A stretch of 8,193 bases of DNA, taken from an uncultured Cryomorphaceae bacterium. GTDB taxonomy: Bacteria; Bacteroidota; Bacteroidia; Flavobacteriales; Schleiferiaceae. Below, piece by piece: positions 1 to 4,302 of the stretch. Under the pieces are notes generated by a model. The model searched no databases, was not told the origin of the DNA, and saw only the letters and a list, made by a program, of their open reading frames with translations. Made by a program: the position numbers and the translations under genes. Each line of letters opens with the position of its first letter. Position 1 is the stretch's first letter. The stretch is taken from contig CALCFH010000452.1 of assembly GCA_937900215.1 (NCBI GenBank), positions 1-8,193 on the forward strand. The letters run 5' to 3'.

Positions 1-212
1 GGATCATTGGTGATATCTACATCGTCTAACATCACCCTACCTTCATTTGGCTTTATTAGTCCAACCGTCATATAAAATGAAGTCGTTTTCCCAGCACCAT
101 TCGGACCCAACAGACCTACTATTTCACCCTGTTTCACTTCAAAGGAAACACCTTTAACTACACTTCTTTTCCGATAGCGTTTAATCAATCCTTCTGCGCG
201 CAAAGTCATCAT
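1..212 (-). CDS. lptB: LPS export ABC transporter ATP-binding protein LptB (partial, C-terminal part beyond the left edge)
   Basis: Cytoplasmic ATPase of the LptB2FG complex, which extracts lipopolysaccharide from the inner membrane and drives it along the Lpt bridge to the outer membrane. About 70 residues are present. Seen in the sequence: an N-terminal strand (TLRAEGLIKRY), then SFEVKQGEIVGLLGPNGAGK with the Walker A motif GPNGAGKTT, then SFYMTVGLIKPNEGRVMLDD, then DITND at the window edge. The run GEIVGLLGPNGAGKTTSFYM is very characteristic of LptB among ABC ATPases. The Q-loop, signature and Walker B motifs lie outside the window. Two adjacent in-frame ATG codons (212-210 and 209-207) can start it; the first overlaps the tatC stop by four bases (ATGA), so translation is probably coupled to tatC. 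Family assignment is confident; the choice between the two starts is not. Confidence 0.9.
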   Translation of the reverse strand, partial: MMTLRAEGLIKRYRKRSVVKGVSFEVKQGEIVGLLGPNGAGKTTSFYMTVGLIKPNEGRVMLDDVDITND

Positions 213-1006
213 AGGGCCAATTCTTTTTTCATTCTTCTTGATTCTTGTCTCCTACTTATACCGATGCTCAATTCATATAAAAGAATTACTGGAATGCTAA
301 CAAGTATTTGACTCAAAATGTCTGGAGGAGTTATTATAGCTGAGAGAATTAACACAACAACAATGGCATGTCTTCTATAAGCCTTCATCCAAGCGGGTGT
401 TAATATACCTGCTTTACTCAGAAAAAAAACAATAACGGGTAACTCAAACAGAACTCCACTCGACAAAGTAACCGAAGTGATGGTTTTTATAAAAGAGGTT
501 AAATCTATGCGATTTACAATTTCATCACTTATGGTGTAGCTTCCTAAAAACTGCACAGAAAGAGGAGCGATGAGATAATATCCGAAGGCAACGCCAAGAA
601 AAAAGAGTAAACTGGCAGAGAAAACCACCCCTCTACTCGACTTTTTTTCAGTCTTACTAAGACCTGGGGAGATAAATCGCCAAAATTCAAATACCGCATA
701 TGGAAAGCTAATTACAATTCCGCCTAGAAAAGCGACCAAAATATGGGTAGTGAATTGACCTGCCATTTTTGTGTTCAAAAGCTCAAAAGGGGGTTCTGTA
801 AAACAAAATATACCCTCTAGTCCTAGAGATAAACTTATGTCACAAAAAATCACATATGTCTGAAAATCTGGCCTTCTAGGCCCAAGTAGCACCGTATCTA
901 TAAAAAAATCTTTTGCGAGAAACACCCCTATTCCTGTTATGAGAACGGCAATGGAAATACGAACTAAATGCCAGCGGAGCACTTCTAGATGATCTAGAAA
1001 GCTCAT
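209..1006 (-). CDS. tatC: Sec-independent protein translocase subunit TatC
   Basis: Inner-membrane core receptor of the twin-arginine translocase, which exports folded proteins bearing RR signal peptides. The 265 residues give six predicted membrane helices at about 15-32, 84-104, 127-147, 172-197, 212-226 and 229-250. Family motifs seen: N-terminal SFLDHLE..LR, FEFWRFISPGL (106-115) followed by Glu120 in the first cytoplasmic loop, FELPV with Glu188 in helix 4, and ITPPD..SQ near helix 6. The first periplasmic loop (about 33-83) is longer than in E. coli, as I recall for Bacteroidota TatC. A TTG at 1027 would add seven residues (MKKEKEI), but I prefer the ATG at 1006: it matches the family start and has an A-rich AAAAGAAAAAG tract before it. 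Residue 9 is Val where the family normally has a Glu that contacts the signal peptide (see findings). No tatA/B gene is adjacent. The gene overlaps lptB downstream and diverges from recQ. Confidence 0.96.
   Translation of the reverse strand: MSFLDHLEVLRWHLVRISIAVLITGIGVFLAKDFFIDTVLLGPRRPDFQTYVIFCDISLSLGLEGIFCFTEPPFELLNTKMAGQFTTHILVAFLGGIVISFPYAVFEFWRFISPGLSKTEKKSSRGVVFSASLLFFLGVAFGYYLIAPLSVQFLGSYTISDEIVNRIDLTSFIKTITSVTLSSGVLFELPVIVFFLSKAGILTPAWMKAYRRHAIVVVLILSAIITPPDILSQILVSIPVILLYELSIGISRRQESRRMKKELAL
983..999. repeat. 17-bp perfect odd palindrome inside the 5' end of tatC
   Basis: Eight-base arms TTCTAGAT and ATCTAGAA mirror each other around a single central base (991). The palindrome lies a few bases after the preferred tatC ATG and encodes FLDHLE. 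In the tatC mRNA it could fold as a seven-pair hairpin with a three-base loop near the ribosome entry site. The symmetry may simply come from the conserved residues Leu-Asp-His-Leu-Glu with CTA leucine codons, so a function is not implied. Confidence 0.5.
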
Positions 1007-1095
1007 GATTTCTTTTTCTTTTTTCAAGTCTTCGTGAAATTCTGAGTAAATCTACGATTGTTAAGAAACTAGCGGAGTAAAATTCCATAAACTTA

Positions 1096-1127
1096 TTGGA
1101 AATAATGGTTTTTTCACACTATTTTAG
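1096..1127 (+). promoter_or_regulatory. Candidate Bacteroidota-type promoter for recQ
   Basis: A TTG at 1096-1098 is followed after 21 bases by TATTTTAG at 1120-1127, which matches seven of eight positions of the Bacteroidota -7 consensus TAnnTTTG. Transcription would start near 1133, giving a leader of about 40 bases before the recQ ATG. The imperfect -7 box and AT-rich surroundings make this tentative. The rest of the 145-base tatC/recQ gap must hold the opposing tatC promoter; the best minus-strand candidate is a weak TAAGTTTA-like box with no clear -33 partner. Confidence 0.3.
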
Positions 1128-1172
1128 GTGTCTGTAGCTCAAAGGTTACATCAATAGGTCTTATTCGTTATA

Positions 1173-3344
1173 ATGACAGCAGCATCAGAACAATTAAAGA
1201 AGTTTTTTGGCTTCAAGGGCTTCAAGGGCAATCAAGAACCCGCCATACAAAGTTTATTAGAAGGGCATGACACCTTTGTAATAATGCCTACGGGTGGAGG
1301 TAAATCACTTTGTTATCAACTCCCTGCACTTATGATGGAAGGAACAGCAATTGTTGTCTCTCCACTAATTGCATTAATGAAGAACCAAGTTGATTCTCTA
1401 AGAAGTTTTTCTCCAGAGCCCGGAATTGCGCACGTTCTAAATTCATCTTTAACTAAGAAAAATGTTCAGCAAGTTCAGGCAGATCTTAGAAGTGGAGTTA
1501 CCAAGCTACTATATGTAGCTCCAGAATCACTTACTAAGGACGAAAACATTGAGCTACTCCAACAAATTACAGTATCCTTTTACGCTATCGATGAAGCACA
1601 TTGCATATCTGAATGGGGACATGACTTCAGACCTGAATACCGGAATTTGCGCTCAATAATAAATAGAATTGTACGCAGACCTGTCATTGCCTTAACAGCA
1701 ACTGCAACTCCAAAAGTGCAATCAGACATCCAGAAGAACTTAGGAATGGAGTCGGCAAATGTTTTTGTCTCCTCATTCAATAGAGATAATTTATTTTATG
1801 AAGTTCGACCTAAGAAGGATATTGAAAATGAAATAATTAAGTTTATTCGAAATCATTCAGGAAAAAGTGGAATTATTTACTGCTTAAGCAGGAAGAAAGT
1901 TGAGGAAATAGCTGAGACTTTGCGGGTGAATGGAATAAATGCAGTTCCCTATCATGCCGGACTGGATAGTGCCACGAGGGTAAGGCATCAAGATGCTTTT
2001 CTGATGGAGGATGTAGATGTTGTAGTAGCTACGATAGCCTTTGGGATGGGAATTGACAAACCAGACGTTCGCTTTGTAATTCATCATGACATTCCAAAAA
2101 GCCTTGAAAGCTATTATCAAGAAACGGGAAGAGCGGGCAGAGATGGGGCAGAAGGAATTTGCTTGGCTTTCTATTCGCACAAAGACATTGAAAAGCTTGA
2201 GAAGTTCATGAATAATAAACCTGTTTCAGAACAAGAAATAGGTAAACAGTTAATTCAAGAAACCGTTGGATTTGTAGAAACAAGTTGTTGTAGAAGAGTT
2301 TTTTTATTGCACTATTTCGGTGAAAAATTTTCAGCTGACGATTGCAAAGGAATGTGCGATAACTGTAAAAATCCGCTCAGTCTCTTTGATGCTTCTAAGG
2401 ATCTTCAACTAGTACTAAATGCTGTTAAAAACACCAATCAAAGGTTAAAAATACAGCATATCACTTCCATTCTTAGAGGCGAACTGAATTCCATAATCAA
2501 ATCAAATCGAGCCCATACTCTACCTATATTCGGCAAAGGTATACATGGTTCTGAGTTACATTGGACAAGTGTAATGAGACAAGCCATAGTGCAAGGATAT
2601 TTGGTGAAGGATATAGAGACCTATGGGGTTCTAAAACTGAACGAAAAATCTGAAGCCTACCTGAAAAAAGCTGTTCCATTTATGATAAGAGAGGATCATA
2701 ATTTTGATCTTGACTTTTCTGAGTCTGCTGAAGGTTCTGGAGGGACAGCTGTATTAGACGAAGTTCTTTTCAAACAATTAAAAGATCTTCGAAAAAAAGA
2801 AGCTCAAAAAATAGGTGTCCCACCTTATGTAGTATTTCAAGAAATTTCACTTTCCGAAATGGCTACCCACTACCCTACTTCAATGGAAGAAATGAAGCAA
2901 ATAAGTGGCGTTGGGGAAGGAAAAGCGAAAAAATATGGAATGCCTTTCGTCAATCTGATAACGAAGCATGTAGAAGAGAACGACATTGAGAAGGATTCTA
3001 GTTTATCCGTTAAATCTGTTGTTAATAAATCTAAAAACAAGGTATATATTATTCAATCTATGGATAGGAAGCTCAGTCTAGAAGACATAGCAAGCTCCAA
3101 AGGAATGAATATGACAGATTTAATCACCGAAATTGAACACATTGTTCATTCAGGAACAAAAGTCAACATCAATTACCACATCGACGATATTCTAGATGAA
3201 GATGATGTTGAAGAAATTTACGAATACTTTCTAGAATCAGAGTCAGATGATATCAACGCCGCACTTGAAGAATTTAATTGCGATTATGACGAAGAAACAC
3301 TTCGACTAATTCGCATTAAATTCCTCAGCGATGTGGCTAATTGA
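1173..3344 (+). CDS. recQ: ATP-dependent DNA helicase RecQ
   Basis: 3'-to-5' superfamily 2 DNA helicase acting in recombination repair and stalled-fork processing. The 723 residues show all helicase motifs: motif 0 FKGNQ (17-21), Walker A PTGGGKS (39-45), Ia VVSPLIALMKNQ (61-72), DEAH box (140-143), III ALTATATP (173-180), IV GIIYC (233-237), and V/VI ATIAFGMGID with QETGRAGRDG (316-325). The RecQ zinc site is seen as CRR at 373 and Cys391, 395 and 398. A winged-helix region follows (about 405-510), then an HRDC domain (about 528-600) and a 120-residue C-terminal region with a predicted helix-turn-helix (about 625-665) and an acidic tail. E. coli RecQ is about 610 residues; I recall the longer form as usual in Bacteroidota. 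The ATG at 1173 fits the family start; no Shine-Dalgarno is visible, which is common in this phylum. It diverges from tatC-lptB and converges on the sigma gene. Confidence 0.97.
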   Translation: MTAASEQLKKFFGFKGFKGNQEPAIQSLLEGHDTFVIMPTGGGKSLCYQLPALMMEGTAIVVSPLIALMKNQVDSLRSFSPEPGIAHVLNSSLTKKNVQQVQADLRSGVTKLLYVAPESLTKDENIELLQQITVSFYAIDEAHCISEWGHDFRPEYRNLRSIINRIVRRPVIALTATATPKVQSDIQKNLGMESANVFVSSFNRDNLFYEVRPKKDIENEIIKFIRNHSGKSGIIYCLSRKKVEEIAETLRVNGINAVPYHAGLDSATRVRHQDAFLMEDVDVVVATIAFGMGIDKPDVRFVIHHDIPKSLESYYQETGRAGRDGAEGICLAFYSHKDIEKLEKFMNNKPVSEQEIGKQLIQETVGFVETSCCRRVFLLHYFGEKFSADDCKGMCDNCKNPLSLFDASKDLQLVLNAVKNTNQRLKIQHITSILRGELNSIIKSNRAHTLPIFGKGIHGSELHWTSVMRQAIVQGYLVKDIETYGVLKLNEKSEAYLKKAVPFMIREDHNFDLDFSESAEGSGGTAVLDEVLFKQLKDLRKKEAQKIGVPPYVVFQEISLSEMATHYPTSMEEMKQISGVGEGKAKKYGMPFVNLITKHVEENDIEKDSSLSVKSVVNKSKNKVYIIQSMDRKLSLEDIASSKGMNMTDLITEIEHIVHSGTKVNINYHIDDILDEDDVEEIYEYFLESESDDINAALEEFNCDYDEETLRLIRIKFLSDVAN

Positions 3345-3437
3345 TTTCTAATAATTCTTGCTAATTTTTGTTTATCAAGAAAGTGCAACCTGAGTTCAGA
3401 TTTATTCTTTCTATTGATCTACTGTAATTTACAATAA

Positions 3438-3456
3438 AGGAAATGGTTTGTTTCCT
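3438..3456 (+). terminator. Candidate terminator hairpin downstream of recQ
   Basis: AGGAAA at 3438-3443 pairs with TTTCCT at 3451-3456 across a seven-base loop. GGGG and the T-rich run TTTTGCTTTTT (3461-3471) follow on the plus strand, the layout expected for an intrinsic terminator serving recQ, whose stop lies about 95 bases upstream. The stem is short and AT-rich and the T run is displaced by four bases, so the call is weak. Confidence 0.25.
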
Positions 3457-3509
3457 GGGGTTTTGCTTTTTATCAATGGTGTGCTCCAAGTCAATTGTAT
3501 AATCTTTCA

Positions 3510-3543
3510 TAGGCAGGTTTTGAATAAAAACGATTCCTGCCTA
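3510..3543. terminator. Inverted repeat, possible bidirectional terminator between recQ and the sigma gene
   Basis: TAGGCAGG at 3510-3517 is perfectly complementary to CCTGCCTA at 3536-3543, an eight-pair GC-rich stem. The 18-base loop itself contains TTTT and AAAA segments that could pair as an inner stem. It is the strongest hairpin seen in the 223-base gap between the convergent recQ and sigma genes and begins 24 bases beyond the sigma stop codon. Neither side has a clear run of T after the stem, so it may be a terminator without a U tract, an RNA 3'-end stabiliser, or a protein site. No gene was found in the rest of the gap. Confidence 0.4.
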
Positions 3544-3567
3544 ATCATATTGTATCAATAAAGAAAA

Positions 3568-4152
3568 TTATTCGCTTAGAACTACTTGATGTTTTTCTAT
3601 CAGTTTTCTTAGGTTTATTAGGGCATATCGCATTCTACCTAAAGCCGTATTTATACTCACATTAGTTTGATCCGCAATTTCTTTGAAACTAAGATCCTCC
3701 CTCATTCTAAGTTGGATAACTTCTTTCTGCTCTTCGGGTAAATACTCAATTAATTTTTGTGCGTCTAGCAAAATCTGATTATAAATAATCGATTCTTCAA
3801 AATTCTTTTCGGGTGAATTTATCACATCAAAAATATCAAATTCACTCGTTGGCCGAATGGTTGGGAATCGTTTATTTCTTCTAAAATGATCTATAACAAG
3901 ATTATGTGCAATTCTCATTACCCACTGAATAAACTTTCCTTCCTCGTTATACCTTCCAGATTTTAGAGTATTAATCACTTTTACAAAAGTGTCTTGAAAA
4001 AGATCATTTGCAAGATCTTCATCTTTCACTTTGCTAATTATAAATCCGAAAATTTTTTGCTGATGCTTGTGGATAAGTAGCTGCAGGGCGTTCTCCTCTC
4101 CTCCTATGTATCGTTGAACCAATACTTGGTCCTCTACAAAATTCTTTTGCAT
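3568..4152 (-). CDS. ECF-type sigma-70 family RNA polymerase sigma factor
   Basis: Sigma subunit that directs RNA polymerase to a specific promoter set. The 194 residues show only the sigma2 and sigma4 domains typical of ECF (group 4) factors. Sigma2 covers about 24-92: LANDLFQDTFVKV is region 2.2 and GKFIQWVMRIAHNLVIDHFRR is region 2.3/2.4. A linker covers about 95-125. Sigma4 covers about 133-186: LPEEQKEVIQLR, then a helix-turn-helix in LSFKEIADQTNVSINTALGR. There is no membrane segment. No anti-sigma gene lies beside it: the downstream neighbour is convergent recQ and the upstream one divergent uvrA, so it is a lone ECF whose control is not evident here. The ATG at 4152 is supported by an AGAGG Shine-Dalgarno seven bases upstream and by a good promoter further upstream. 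Its regulon cannot be told from the sequence, and I give no gene symbol because several ECF lineages look like this. Confidence 0.93.
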   Translation of the reverse strand: MQKNFVEDQVLVQRYIGGEENALQLLIHKHQQKIFGFIISKVKDEDLANDLFQDTFVKVINTLKSGRYNEEGKFIQWVMRIAHNLVIDHFRRNKRFPTIRPTSEFDIFDVINSPEKNFEESIIYNQILLDAQKLIEYLPEEQKEVIQLRMREDLSFKEIADQTNVSINTALGRMRYALINLRKLIEKHQVVLSE

Positions 4153-4159
4153 AATTCTT

Positions 4160-4164
4160 CCTCT
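4160..4164 (-). promoter_or_regulatory. Shine-Dalgarno site of the sigma factor gene
   Basis: On the minus strand AGAGG is followed by seven bases and then the ATG at 4152. It is worth recording because most starts in this window, as in Bacteroidota generally, have no recognisable Shine-Dalgarno. It fixes the sigma factor start and suggests comparatively efficient initiation. Confidence 0.6.
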
Positions 4165-4227
4165 TTGAATGTTAAAAATGAAACAGAGTAGAACTTTTGC
4201 CTATAGAAATTGGGTTATTGATGAATG

Positions 4228-4257
4228 CAAATATAGAATACTTTATGAATAATCAAA
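4228..4257 (-). promoter_or_regulatory. Bacteroidota-type promoter of the sigma factor gene
   Basis: On the minus strand TTTG (4257-4254) is followed after 18 bases by TATATTTG (4235-4228), an exact match to the Bacteroidota -7 consensus TAnnTTTG with a -33 TTTG at roughly the usual spacing. Transcription would start near 4221 and give a leader of nearly 70 bases before the sigma ATG. It looks like a primary-sigma promoter, which implies expression without autoregulation. Confidence 0.6.
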
Positions 4258-4271
4258 CCAAAGTATCTCTT

Positions 4272-4279
4272 TAGCTTTG
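4272..4279 (+). promoter_or_regulatory. -7 promoter box of uvrA
   Basis: TAGCTTTG matches the Bacteroidota -7 consensus TAnnTTTG exactly. The start site would be near 4286, about 17 bases before the proposed TTG start of uvrA. No convincing -33 TTG is seen at the expected place (about 4247-4253), which abuts the -33 element of the divergent sigma promoter. The two -7 boxes are 36 bases apart, so the promoters are back to back and may compete for polymerase. Confidence 0.5.
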
Positions 4280-4302
4280 TTAACTTTATTAATAAACACA
4301 TT

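Noticed and set aside
1006..1027. TTG at 1027 as the tatC start
   Set aside because: The added seven residues are not part of the family core, and the ATG at 1006 has the usual SFLDHLE start with an A-rich upstream tract.
876..1088. 70-residue minus-strand frame starting at an ATG upstream of tatC
   Set aside because: It overlaps the conserved 5' part of tatC in another frame, has biased low-complexity Arg/Ser/Phe content and no family resemblance; it is a shadow frame.
1028..1172. LexA-type SOS box upstream of recQ or uvrA
   Set aside because: No clear palindromic CTG-N10-CAG or GAAC-N4-GTTC-like site was seen in either upstream region.
1580..1780. Minus-strand open frame inside recQ
   Set aside because: Antisense to the conserved helicase core, with no start signal or recognisable protein features.
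1884..2180. 98-residue minus-strand open frame inside recQ
   Set aside because: Lies opposite motifs IV-VI of RecQ; the openness is explained by codon use of the real gene.
3345..3567. Small RNA or small protein gene in the recQ/sigma gap
   Set aside because: No exact promoter box on either strand and no short frame with a start, ribosome site and sensible composition; only hairpins were found.
4245..4274. Nine-residue frame MNNQTKVSL as a leader peptide for uvrA
   Set aside because: The predicted uvrA -7 box lies at its end, so it would not be transcribed with uvrA; most likely chance.
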